The notes below the pieces were generated by a model, which saw only the letters and a program-made list of their open reading frames with translations, made no database searches and was not told the origin of the DNA. Below are positions 14,487-22,505 of a stretch of 59,347 bases of DNA, one piece after another. A program made the translations under genes and the position numbers. The stretch is taken from assembly GCA_947167075.1 (NCBI GenBank), contig CAMVGR010000011.1, positions 1 through 59,347 on the forward strand, read 5' to 3'. The stretch's first letter is position 1; each line of letters opens with the position of its first letter. Source of the stretch: an uncultured Bacteroidales bacterium. Lineage in GTDB: Bacteria > Bacteroidota > Bacteroidia > Bacteroidales > P3.

Positions 14487-17225
14487 ATGCGCCGATTCTG
14501 CCTTGTCCCTCTTCTCTATCTTGTTCTGGTAGCTTCACTATCGGCACAAGAGGTGGCTACTTCATACAAGACAAGAATTGCCGAGTTGGGGCGAGCTTTG
14601 GAGAAAGACCCGACTAGTGTCCAAGCACTATACAATTTGGCACAATTCTATTTCGACAATTCTCACCCGATGAGGAATCTTCCTGTGGCCATGCGCTATG
14701 CCACTCAAGCTGAAGAACGACATGCCTATCTTTTAAAACACGACAAGGTGAACGAGTTGCTTAAACTGCAACGAAATGACATCACACTAGGGAACATACA
14801 CCAGCTGCGAGAGTCGATCGCCGAAGCAGCCATGGTTACAGCACGTAGCCGCAGCAACATGTCGCTGGCAGAAATAGACGACTATCTGGAAACATTCAGT
14901 TTCAATCAAGAGCTTGCCAAACTCATGAGGGCACGCCGCCTGTCGCTCATCTACAAACAAACGCTTGACAACGGGACACCCGAGGAATGCTACTCTTTCA
15001 TGACCAGCTACGAAGGGTCGAACGAAGCCGAAGAGATGGAGCAGTATTTGACGAATATCGTAGAACGAAACATCTCCGGCATGTCCACCGAAGAAGAGGT
15101 GGACAACTATATTTCCAAGTATCCAAAAAGCCGTGCAATAAAAGCCATCGGGAATAAATACAAAAGCCGAATCGCTTTTGCCGACGCTCAAAAGATAGGG
15201 AATCTTAATGCCTACAATCAGTTTCTTGCCAAATATCCCACCAGCGACGAAAGCGAATTGGCCCGGAAAAGAATCGACAGACTACTCGAAGTAGATTTAT
15301 CGCACCGCACCTCGGCCATGCAGCTAGCCCAATTTGCCGATTCCAACGCCGATTCCCCCTTGGCTGATCGTGCATTGGCCAAGATGCGCAAGATTATCTA
15401 TCGCACTCACGACATCGAGGCGGCACGCTACTATGTAGAGCACTACGCATTGGATGCCCATGCGAACGAAGTCTATGGCGAATACTATTCGTGGTATGCC
15501 GTGGAAGGAAATGCTGGCCCTTTGAATCTGTTTTCCGAGCAGAACCCCGATTTCCCGTTCCAAAGAGCTCTAGAGTCCGACCTCGAGAAAGGAGATTATA
15601 TCGATAGAATTGATCTGACAAGGCCGTATCACGATAGTGCATACGCCGAATACGCCGGCTATGTGAACGACTTTTCGGGGAAGCCTATTGCTGTAGTCCC
15701 ACTGCAACGTATGTTGCAAAAGCCCTATGCCTCACGCAACTATGCTAGTGCCATCGCTGTAGTGAAAGATATGGAGACATATTTCGACAACAACTACCGT
15801 GGGCAATACGAATCGCTTCTTCAACTATTAGGCACACCCCATGCAGCCCATCAATCCTACTGCGAATTGGCCGACTCGACAAACATTCTGCATCCCGTAG
15901 TGAATCCCGACGACGGAATGCTATACTACTCCGACGGTACACAGATATGCCGCGCCCTCCGTAAGGGTGCCTCCTGGGTGGTGACAGACACCGTGCGTTT
16001 CATCAACAGTGATGTCCAGGGGCTGATGGTCTTCAGCTTTTTCGATAAAGGTCGCCACATGCTGCTAGGCAATGCCGGCGACATTTGGATAGCAGAGCTC
16101 GACACAGACGGATGGCGCATCAGCGACATCCCCCCCTACCCTGTCAATACAGACTACATCGAGACCGATGCCTACATGCTACCCGACGGAAGTGGACTGC
16201 TGCTAGCCTCCGATCGGCCCGGTGGACTCAACTGTCAACCCTCCGGAATGAACTTTCATGGCGACACAGCCCTAGCAACCGACCTATACTACATCCCCAT
16301 CACCCGTCACGGATGGGGCGACCCTGTCAATCTAGGGCTCTCCGTAAACAGCGTCTACAGCGAACGCAGTCCCATCATGAGCCGCAACCTGCATACACTA
16401 TATTACATCAGCGATGCACACACCGGTTTGGGATACGGCGACATCTACGTTACCGAACGGACCAATCCCGACGATTGGACCTCGTGGAGCAGGCCCCGCA
16501 ATTTGGGTCGCGAGGTGAACAGTCCGTGGCGGGAAGAAAGTATCAGCTTTTCACCCGACGAGAAACGCATCCATTTCAGTTCCAACTTCGGAGGCGATAA
16601 TTTCAAGGCATATAGCTTTGCCACATCACATAGCACTGCTAGCGGTAGCCGCACCTTCCTGGTCGATGTGGCCGACGCTTCGCCCACGCTCCTTCGCCTA
16701 CAAGTGGCCGACATGCAACAACAGGTAGTGACCCAGGTGATGGACTACAACCAAGACGACAGCCTGCTCTCGCTCAATTTGGACAAGAACCACACCTACG
16801 CACTCCTAGCCGATGCAGGCAACCGGTTTGTGACAGCAGAGGTTCTGACACCCGAAAACAGAACAGCCTACCGGCTTCCCGCCTATACGTATTCCGAACT
16901 GGTATCGATGGACAGGGCTCTTCCGCTGCCGATTGTCACTTTCCGGCGCGGCGAAAACACCCCTACCCAAGTGGCACAACTCCAACTGGAACAGCTAGCC
17001 CGCTTCCTCTCTCTCTATCCCCATAGCACGGTTGAGATACAGGTCGATGTAGCAGGGACCGATGCTACACAATGCTACCGGCTATCCCTGCAGCGAGCCG
17101 ATGCCGTGAGAAACTGTCTGACCCAAAACGGCATACCCTCCGAGCACATTATCCTGTCGGCCTATGGCAACTCGAGGACCAAAACCGGAGTCGCAGAGGG
17201 TGTAAGTGTCAGATTCCGCGAATAA
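14487..17225 (+). CDS. PorE-like protein: helical repeats, beta-propeller, OmpA C-terminal domain
   Basis: The 912-residue protein has a signal peptide ending LSAQ without a lipobox Cys. Domain order is: TPR-like helices (about 25-420, with repeats such as DPTSVQALYNLAQFYFDNSH), a WD40/PD40 propeller (about 455-740, with SPIMSRNLHTLYYISD and SFSPDEKRIHFSSNFGG), a short beta-sandwich like a carboxypeptidase regulatory domain (about 745-820), and an OmpA-type peptidoglycan-binding domain (about 835-912) with LSLQRADAVRNCL. This order matches PorE of the Porphyromonas type IX secretion system, which anchors the machinery to peptidoglycan, but PorE is a lipoprotein and shorter. The T9SS link is an inference supported by T9SS cargo in this window. 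Confidence 0.75.
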   Translation: MRRFCLVPLLYLVLVASLSAQEVATSYKTRIAELGRALEKDPTSVQALYNLAQFYFDNSHPMRNLPVAMRYATQAEERHAYLLKHDKVNELLKLQRNDITLGNIHQLRESIAEAAMVTARSRSNMSLAEIDDYLETFSFNQELAKLMRARRLSLIYKQTLDNGTPEECYSFMTSYEGSNEAEEMEQYLTNIVERNISGMSTEEEVDNYISKYPKSRAIKAIGNKYKSRIAFADAQKIGNLNAYNQFLAKYPTSDESELARKRIDRLLEVDLSHRTSAMQLAQFADSNADSPLADRALAKMRKIIYRTHDIEAARYYVEHYALDAHANEVYGEYYSWYAVEGNAGPLNLFSEQNPDFPFQRALESDLEKGDYIDRIDLTRPYHDSAYAEYAGYVNDFSGKPIAVVPLQRMLQKPYASRNYASAIAVVKDMETYFDNNYRGQYESLLQLLGTPHAAHQSYCELADSTNILHPVVNPDDGMLYYSDGTQICRALRKGASWVVTDTVRFINSDVQGLMVFSFFDKGRHMLLGNAGDIWIAELDTDGWRISDIPPYPVNTDYIETDAYMLPDGSGLLLASDRPGGLNCQPSGMNFHGDTALATDLYYIPITRHGWGDPVNLGLSVNSVYSERSPIMSRNLHTLYYISDAHTGLGYGDIYVTERTNPDDWTSWSRPRNLGREVNSPWREESISFSPDEKRIHFSSNFGGDNFKAYSFATSHSTASGSRTFLVDVADASPTLLRLQVADMQQQVVTQVMDYNQDDSLLSLNLDKNHTYALLADAGNRFVTAEVLTPENRTAYRLPAYTYSELVSMDRALPLPIVTFRRGENTPTQVAQLQLEQLARFLSLYPHSTVEIQVDVAGTDATQCYRLSLQRADAVRNCLTQNGIPSEHIILSAYGNSRTKTGVAEGVSVRFRE

Positions 17226-17291
17226 AAGATATTAACAACCACCTGCGGATTACTTTTTCTATTTCATACTTTCCAAGTGCAAAAATATTAG

Positions 17292-17299
17292 TATTTTTG
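17292..17299 (+). promoter_or_regulatory. Bacteroidetes -7 element for the hydrolase gene
   Basis: TATTTTTG, 26 bases before the ATG at 17326. Confidence 0.55.
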
Positions 17300-17325
17300 C
17301 ACCGAAGTTTTATACACAGTCTGTC

Positions 17326-18132
17326 ATGGAACAACATCGCACATTGACTCTTGATGGCCGCACGGTGCACTACCGCGACGAGGGGCGTCAGAATGCACAA
17401 ACCCTTGTATTACTGCATGGTTACCTGCAGAATTTGGACGTATGGAGCTCCTATGTATTGAGCTATATGAACCGCCTCCGCGTCATCACAATCGACCTGC
17501 CGGGGCACGGACTGACCGATAATTTTTGCGATATTCACACTACCGACTTCATGGCCACAATGGTGAAATCTGTCCTTAACGAAGTAGGTGTGGAGCAATG
17601 TGTCATGGTGGGGCATTCGATGGGAGGATACGTGGCCCTGGCATTTGCCGAGCGCTACCCATACAGCCTACGAGGGCTCGGGCTAATCAACTCGCACGCC
17701 ATGGCCGACAGCAGCGATATAAGGGCACGCCGCGAGGAAGTATGCAACGCCGTGCAAGAAAACCGTGCTTCATACATCGTGGGGTTCATCCCCTCGCTTT
17801 TCGACGATTCGCGGAGGGCCGCCCTGTCGCGCGAAATAAAAGAACTCAACGACCAATGCCTCGAAACCACGACAGCATCCATCATCGCCGCGCAACGGGG
17901 CATGGCTCAACGTCCTTCGCGTGTAGGCCTGCTACAGCAAATCGATATACCTGTATACTTCATCTACGGAAAAAACGACAATCGGATTCCCATCGAATTG
18001 GCTATAACACAGACTCTTCTCCCGCATCGTGCCGAATCGCTGATTCTCGACAATGTCGGCCACATGGCCTTTGTGGAAGAACGCGAATACATAAAACCCC
18101 GCCTACTGAATTTCATAGAGTGTTGTTATTAA
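17326..18132 (+). CDS. Alpha/beta hydrolase
   Basis: The 268-residue protein has the alpha/beta-hydrolase fold: VLLHGYLQNLDVWSSYV carries the oxyanion HG motif, MVGHSMGGYVALAFAERYP (about 88-106) the nucleophile elbow G-H-S-M-G with the catalytic Ser, a lid of helices follows, then PVYFIYGKNDNRIP supplies the acidic residue and NVGHMAFVEE the catalytic His. It resembles small esterases and C-C hydrolases; the substrate is not predictable. It stands alone with its own promoter and a strong terminator. Confidence 0.9.
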   Translation: MEQHRTLTLDGRTVHYRDEGRQNAQTLVLLHGYLQNLDVWSSYVLSYMNRLRVITIDLPGHGLTDNFCDIHTTDFMATMVKSVLNEVGVEQCVMVGHSMGGYVALAFAERYPYSLRGLGLINSHAMADSSDIRARREEVCNAVQENRASYIVGFIPSLFDDSRRAALSREIKELNDQCLETTTASIIAAQRGMAQRPSRVGLLQQIDIPVYFIYGKNDNRIPIELAITQTLLPHRAESLILDNVGHMAFVEEREYIKPRLLNFIECCY

Positions 18133-18166
18133 ACCGGTTACAATCATAATTGTATACCCCGAAACG

Positions 18167-18199
18167 ATCCAAGCCCGCCACCTCTGGCGGGCTTGAATC
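18167..18199 (+). terminator. Intrinsic terminator after the hydrolase gene
   Basis: AAGCCCGCC (18171-18179) pairs perfectly with GGCGGGCTT (18186-18194) around ACCTCT; the stem extends partly into flanking GATC/GAATC. The T-tract is poor. Confidence 0.6.
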
Positions 18200-18250
18200 A
18201 TTTGTACCTTGTAAGCACTCCGCACATACCGGCTAACAACACCGCAGACT

Positions 18251-18320
18251 CACGGTGCTGATGCGAGGATGGTACGGTGCATGTACGGTGCATGTACGGA
18301 TGAAGTACGGTGTTGATAGG
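18251..18320 (+). repeat. Dispersed 11-bp module array, copy 3 (forward)
   Basis: Six modules: CACGGTGCTGA, TGCGAGGATGG (variant), TACGGTGCATG, TACGGTGCATG, TACGGATGAAG, TACGGTGTTGA, then TAGG. The variant GAGGATGG module is in the same second position as in copy 4. The 465-base gap between the hydrolase and atpE also holds the hydrolase terminator and the atpE promoter; nothing else is seen in it. Confidence 0.9.
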
Positions 18321-18513
18321 TACAAGGCACAGGCCTTCAGTGCATTTACATGCACGGTATATAACTGTCAAGACCAACTATACATCACATAAAAACCTAA
18401 AATAGAATGATATAACATATTTAATAATGATCGAAAAGGAACAACAGAACTGTAGGATTTCCAAAAAAAGAAAAAAAATATCTCATTTTAACATTTAGTT
18501 TAAAAAAAATACA

Positions 18514-18521
18514 TATTTTTG
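18514..18521 (+). promoter_or_regulatory. Bacteroidetes -7 element for the atp operon
   Basis: TATTTTTG, 76 bases before the atpE ATG. It shows that atpE is the first gene of this transcript. Confidence 0.6.
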
Positions 18522-18597
18522 CATCCGATTTGGAGTATTGTATCCATCGGACAAAAACAAGATATAAATAGTTTAAATAACATAAAAATAATCTATT

Positions 18598-18858
18598 ATG
18601 ACAACATTGTTGATTGCATTACAAACAGTGGCAGGCATAGCATGGGGCTATGCAGGTGCTGCTATCGGAGCAGGTCTGTCCGCTATCGGTGCCGGTATCG
18701 GTATCGGTAAAATCGGCCAAGGCGCTATGGAAGGTATGGCCCGTCAGCCCGAAGCTGGTGGCGACATCCGTACCACGATGATTATTGCAGCCGCCCTGGT
18801 CGAAGGTGTTGCCTTCTTCGCAGTCGTAATCTGCCTGCTTATCGCCATCAAGAGCTGA
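18598..18858 (+). CDS. atpE: F-type ATP synthase subunit c
   Basis: Subunit c forms the membrane rotor ring. The 86-residue protein has two transmembrane hairpin helices: a Gly/Ala-rich first helix (IGAGLSAIGAGIGIGKIG), the polar loop ARQPEAGGD, and a second helix with the ion-carrying Glu in AALVEGVAFFAVVI. The Gln in helix 1 and the Ser after Glu that coordinate sodium in Na+-type rings are Ile and Gly here, so proton coupling is likely. It is the first gene of the operon; atpB (subunit a), usually just upstream, is absent. A GC-rich hairpin follows before atpF. Confidence 0.97.
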   Translation: MTTLLIALQTVAGIAWGYAGAAIGAGLSAIGAGIGIGKIGQGAMEGMARQPEAGGDIRTTMIIAAALVEGVAFFAVVICLLIAIKS

Positions 18859-18880
18859 TAAGCAACAGACAAATGGCATC

Positions 18881-18903
18881 GGGGGTGGCGATTGGCCACC
18901 CCC
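18881..18903 (+). other. GC-rich hairpin between atpE and atpF
   Basis: GGGGGTGGC (18881-18889) pairs perfectly with GCCACCCCC (18895-18903) around a 5-base loop, followed by only TTTAAAA. It may act as a partial terminator or as a block to 3' exonucleases, raising atpE mRNA over the rest of the operon, as the many-copy c subunit requires. Confidence 0.6.
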
Positions 18904-18923
18904 TTTAAAACGAAACTTAAACT

Positions 18924-19424
18924 ATGAACAATCCTCTGATTAATCCTGGCCTGGGAACCCCCATCTGGATGCTAGTCTCTTTCGGGATATTGGCATTCAT
19001 ACTGATAAAATTCGGATGGCCAGCAATATTGAAAGCCCTCGACAAGCGAGAGAAAGCCATTGCCGAATCGCTAGGCGAGGCAGCCAAGGCTCGCGAAGAA
19101 ATGAAAACGCTGGTGGCTCACAACGAAGAGCTACTGCACCAAGCCAAATTGGAACGCGACGAACTGCTCCGACAGGCTCGCCTGACCGGTGAACAAATCG
19201 TGCAAGACGCTCGCGACAAAGCCACTGCCGAGGCAAACCGCATTGTCGAAAGTGCTCGCGAGAACATCAACTACGAGAAGCTCAAGGCAATGACCGAACT
19301 GAAAAACCAAATCGCCAACCTCAGTATCGAGATTGCCGAAAAGCTGATTCGTGCCGAACTAAGCGACAAGCCAAAGGCTGATGCCCTGATTCAAAAAGAA
19401 CTTGAACTGATGAATCTGAACTAG
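18924..19424 (+). CDS. atpF: F-type ATP synthase subunit b
   Basis: Subunit b is the peripheral stalk that holds F1 against the rotor. The 166-residue protein has one N-terminal membrane helix (IWMLVSFGILAFILIKFGWP, about 14-33) and then a long highly charged helix that continues to near the C-terminus, as expected for the stalk dimer. The order atpE-atpF-atpH-atpA-atpG is conserved, and atpH starts 2 bases after the stop. Confidence 0.95.
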   Translation: MNNPLINPGLGTPIWMLVSFGILAFILIKFGWPAILKALDKREKAIAESLGEAAKAREEMKTLVAHNEELLHQAKLERDELLRQARLTGEQIVQDARDKATAEANRIVESARENINYEKLKAMTELKNQIANLSIEIAEKLIRAELSDKPKADALIQKELELMNLN

Positions 19425-19426
19425 AG

Positions 19427-19984
19427 ATGAACAACTATCGCGTCAATACCAACTACGCCAAGGCACTGTACATGTTGGCCAACGACATGGGCACAGCCGA
19501 ACAGGTGCACGACGATATGCGACTGGTGGCCAAAGTGTGTGCCGAGAACCACGAACTGAACGTAGTTTTCGCCAATCCCACCATTCCCTACGAACGCAAA
19601 CTGGCGGTGGTGAACGAGCTGTTCGGACAGCATGTGTGCGAGACCACGATGGTGTTTCTACGATTCATCGTCCGTAAAAACAGAGCGATCAACCTGCGTG
19701 GTATAAGCGAATCGTTCATCAACATCTATCGCGACGAGCACGGCATACTGCTGAGCGACCTAGTAACCCACCAGCCCATCGACGAAACAGCTCGCCGAAT
19801 GGTGATCGATATGGTGAAAGAATACACCGGAAAACAGGTGGAACTGAACGATCATACCGATCCTAAAATGTTAGGTGGCTTCAAGTTGGAGTTCGACAAC
19901 AAGATGTACGATGCACGTATCCGCTCCAAGATACGCCGTCTGCGTCAAGCCTTTGCCAAAAACGAATACGAAAGTAAATTATAA
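19427..19984 (+). CDS. atpH: F-type ATP synthase subunit delta
   Basis: Subunit delta (OSCP) joins the stalk to the top of F1. The 185-residue protein has an N-terminal helical domain ([20 protein letters not shown]) and the conserved C-terminal segment [20 protein letters not shown], where GG-x-x-x-x-x-x-x-x-x-D-x-S/R is the family signature. Length is normal. It ends 7 bases before atpA. Confidence 0.94.
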   Translation: MNNYRVNTNYAKALYMLANDMGTAEQVHDDMRLVAKVCAENHELNVVFANPTIPYERKLAVVNELFGQHVCETTMVFLRFIVRKNRAINLRGISESFINIYRDEHGILLSDLVTHQPIDETARRMVIDMVKEYTGKQVELNDHTDPKMLGGFKLEFDNKMYDARIRSKIRRLRQAFAKNEYESKL

Positions 19985-19991
19985 CAAGTAT

Positions 19992-21569
19992 ATGTCAGAT
20001 ATTAAGCCTGCCGAGGTATCGGCAATATTGAAGAAACAACTGGCCGACGTGAACCTGGACGTCGAACTGGAGGAAGTGGGAACCGTGCTCACCGTCGGAG
20101 ACGGCATTGCACGAGTCTACGGCCTCAACAACGCCCAGAGCGGAGAGCTTGTGGAGTTTGAAAACGGCGACCAAGGAATCGTCCAAAACCTCGAGGAAGA
20201 CAACGTCGGCGTGGTGATGCTTGGCGAAATGACAACCATCAACGAGGGCGACCGAGTGAAACGCACCAAACGAATCGCCTCGCTGCGAGTGGGCGAAGGC
20301 CTGTTGGGGCGTGTCATCAACACAATCGGACAGCCCATCGACGGAAAAGGCCCCATCGCTGGCGAGCTCTTCGAGATGCCCATCGAGCGCAAAGCTCCCG
20401 GTGTAATCTATCGTCAACCCGTCGAACAGCCTCTTCAGACCGGTATCAAGGCCATCGACTCCATGATCCCGATTGGACGTGGCCAGCGAGAGCTTATCAT
20501 CGGCGACCGACAGACTGGCAAAACGGCCATCGCCATCGATACCATTATCAACCAACGCACCAACTACGACGCAGGCGACCCCGTATACTGCATCTACGTA
20601 GCATGCGGACAGAAAGGCTCCACCGTGGCCAACCTCGTCAAGAATCTCGAGGAGAAAGGTGCCATGGAGTATACAATAGTGGTGGCTGCCACCGCATCCG
20701 ACCCTGCAGCAATGCAGTTCTATGCACCCTTCGCAGGAGCAGCCATCGGAGAGTACTTCCGCGACACAGGCCGCAACGCACTGGTCATCTACGACGACTT
20801 GTCGAAGCAGGCTGTGGCCTATCGTGAAGTTTCGTTGCTCCTCCGTCGCCCACCGGGACGTGAGGCCTACCCTGGCGACGTGTTCTATCTGCACAGCCGC
20901 CTACTGGAACGTGCAGCCCGCATCATCCAGAACGACCAGATAGCTGCCCAAATGAACGACCTGCCAGCATCGCTTAAAGGTAAAGTAAAAGGCGGTGGAT
21001 CGCTTACAGCACTGCCTATCATCGAGACACAGGCAGGCGACGTTTCGGCCTATATTCCGACCAATGTGATCTCCATCACCGATGGTCAGATATTCCTGGA
21101 GACCAACCTCTTCAACTCTGGTGTGCGCCCTGCCATCAATGTAGGTATCTCGGTATCGCGTGTGGGTGGTAAAGCACAGATCAAGAGTATGAAGAAAATC
21201 GCCGGCACACTCAAGATGGACCAGGCACAGTATCGCGAGTTGGAAGCCTTCTCTAAGTTCGGTTCCGACCTCGATGCCGCCACAAAAGCGGTTCTCGACA
21301 AAGGAGCCAGGAATGTGGAAGTACTCAAACAGCCGCAATACAGCCCAATGCCTGTCGAAGAGCAAATCGCCATTATCTACTGCGGCACCAACGGATTGCT
21401 CCAAAAAGTGGCAGTGGACAAGGTGCGCGATTTCGAGAACACCTTCCTTGTGCTCATGAAACAGGAACATGCAGATATTCTCGCCAACCTAAGATCTGGC
21501 AAACTGATCGACAGCGACCTAGCCACAATCAAAGCATTGGCATTGGATACCGCCGAACGTTTTAAATAA
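19992..21569 (+). CDS. atpA: F-type ATP synthase subunit alpha
   Basis: The non-catalytic nucleotide-binding subunit of F1, 525 residues. It begins [17 protein letters not shown]; the open frame upstream of 19992 lies within atpH and is not used. The beta-barrel domain is followed by the P-loop GDRQTGKTA (171-179), the [16 protein letters not shown] region (Walker B) and the arginine-bearing segment [11 protein letters not shown], which reaches into the catalytic site of the beta subunit. The beta gene (atpD) is not in this operon. Confidence 0.97.
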   Translation: MSDIKPAEVSAILKKQLADVNLDVELEEVGTVLTVGDGIARVYGLNNAQSGELVEFENGDQGIVQNLEEDNVGVVMLGEMTTINEGDRVKRTKRIASLRVGEGLLGRVINTIGQPIDGKGPIAGELFEMPIERKAPGVIYRQPVEQPLQTGIKAIDSMIPIGRGQRELIIGDRQTGKTAIAIDTIINQRTNYDAGDPVYCIYVACGQKGSTVANLVKNLEEKGAMEYTIVVAATASDPAAMQFYAPFAGAAIGEYFRDTGRNALVIYDDLSKQAVAYREVSLLLRRPPGREAYPGDVFYLHSRLLERAARIIQNDQIAAQMNDLPASLKGKVKGGGSLTALPIIETQAGDVSAYIPTNVISITDGQIFLETNLFNSGVRPAINVGISVSRVGGKAQIKSMKKIAGTLKMDQAQYRELEAFSKFGSDLDAATKAVLDKGARNVEVLKQPQYSPMPVEEQIAIIYCGTNGLLQKVAVDKVRDFENTFLVLMKQEHADILANLRSGKLIDSDLATIKALALDTAERFK

Positions 21570-21575
21570 TAATGT

Positions 21576-22445
21576 ATGGCAAACCTTAAGGAAGTCCGCA
21601 CCCGTATCGCCTCGGTGAGTTCGACACAGCAGATCACCTCCGCCATGAAGATGGTCTCTGCTGCCAAATTCCGGCGTGCTCAAAATGCCATTATTGGCAT
21701 GCGACCTTATGCTGCCCAACTGCAGGACATCATTAGCGACATCGACACCGGCGACGGTGTTCGGACACCATACCATGCAGAACGACCTGTTCACACCGTC
21801 GTACTGGTAGTCGTCACAAGCAACAAAGGACTTTGCGGTGCCTTCAACAGCAATGTACTTAAACTTGCACAGCAACGTATAGAGTACTGGAAACAGCAGG
21901 GAGCCGACATACAGGTGGAAAGCATAGGCAAAAAAGCCTCCGAAATGTTGTCCCGCCAAAAAGAATTGACGGTAAGACCACATGACGAATTATTGGACAA
22001 TCCGGCTTTCGACGCTATTGCAACCCTGGCAGACAAACTACTGGATGACTTCTCCGAGAAGCGTATCGACCGCGTAGAACTGATCTACAACCAGTTTAAA
22101 AACTCGTTATCCCAGATTCTATCGTGCGAACAATTCCTGCCTGTAACGATAAAACACCAAGAGAACGGCAAATCCAGCATGCGCAATGACTATATCTTCG
22201 AGCCCTCAAAGGAGGATATACTACGCGAAATGATACCATTGACCCTGCGCAGCACATTCTACCGTGTCGTGCTTGACTCGTTGGCAGCAGAGCATGGAGC
22301 CAGAATGACAGCCATGCAGAAAGCCACCGACAACGCGACAGAGCTACTAAAGGATCTGCGATTAAGCTATAATAAAGCACGACAGGCTTCCATCACTAAC
22401 GAGATTATAGAAATCGTAAGCGGTTCCGAGGCTCTGAAAGGATAA
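21576..22445 (+). CDS. atpG: F-type ATP synthase subunit gamma
   Basis: Gamma is the central shaft of F1. The 289-residue protein has the two coiled-coil ends of the family: N-terminal EVRTRIASVSSTQQITSAMK and C-terminal LLKDLRLSYNKARQASITNE with the invariant ITNEI-x-EI-x-x-G end. The middle Rossmann-like region has VVTSNKGLCGAFNSNV. It is the last gene of this operon, with a strong terminator after it; atpD and atpC must be elsewhere. Confidence 0.97.
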   Translation: MANLKEVRTRIASVSSTQQITSAMKMVSAAKFRRAQNAIIGMRPYAAQLQDIISDIDTGDGVRTPYHAERPVHTVVLVVVTSNKGLCGAFNSNVLKLAQQRIEYWKQQGADIQVESIGKKASEMLSRQKELTVRPHDELLDNPAFDAIATLADKLLDDFSEKRIDRVELIYNQFKNSLSQILSCEQFLPVTIKHQENGKSSMRNDYIFEPSKEDILREMIPLTLRSTFYRVVLDSLAAEHGARMTAMQKATDNATELLKDLRLSYNKARQASITNEIIEIVSGSEALKG

Positions 22446-22458
22446 GAATAGCAACATA

Positions 22459-22499
22459 GACACTGATATGACACCCTCGTATCAGTGTCTTTTTATTTT
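22459..22499 (+). terminator. Intrinsic terminator of the atp operon
   Basis: GACACTGATA (22459-22468) and TATCAGTGTC (22480-22489) form a perfect 10-bp stem followed by TTTTTATTTT. Confidence 0.9.
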
Positions 22500-22505
22500 A
22501 TAATT

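Noticed and set aside
18598..18858. Sodium-type ATP synthase c ring
   Set aside because: The sodium-coordinating Gln in helix 1 and Ser after the carboxylate are Ile and Gly, so proton coupling is favoured.
19995..20894. A 299-codon minus-strand open frame
   Set aside because: It is antisense to atpA, which has complete family motifs.
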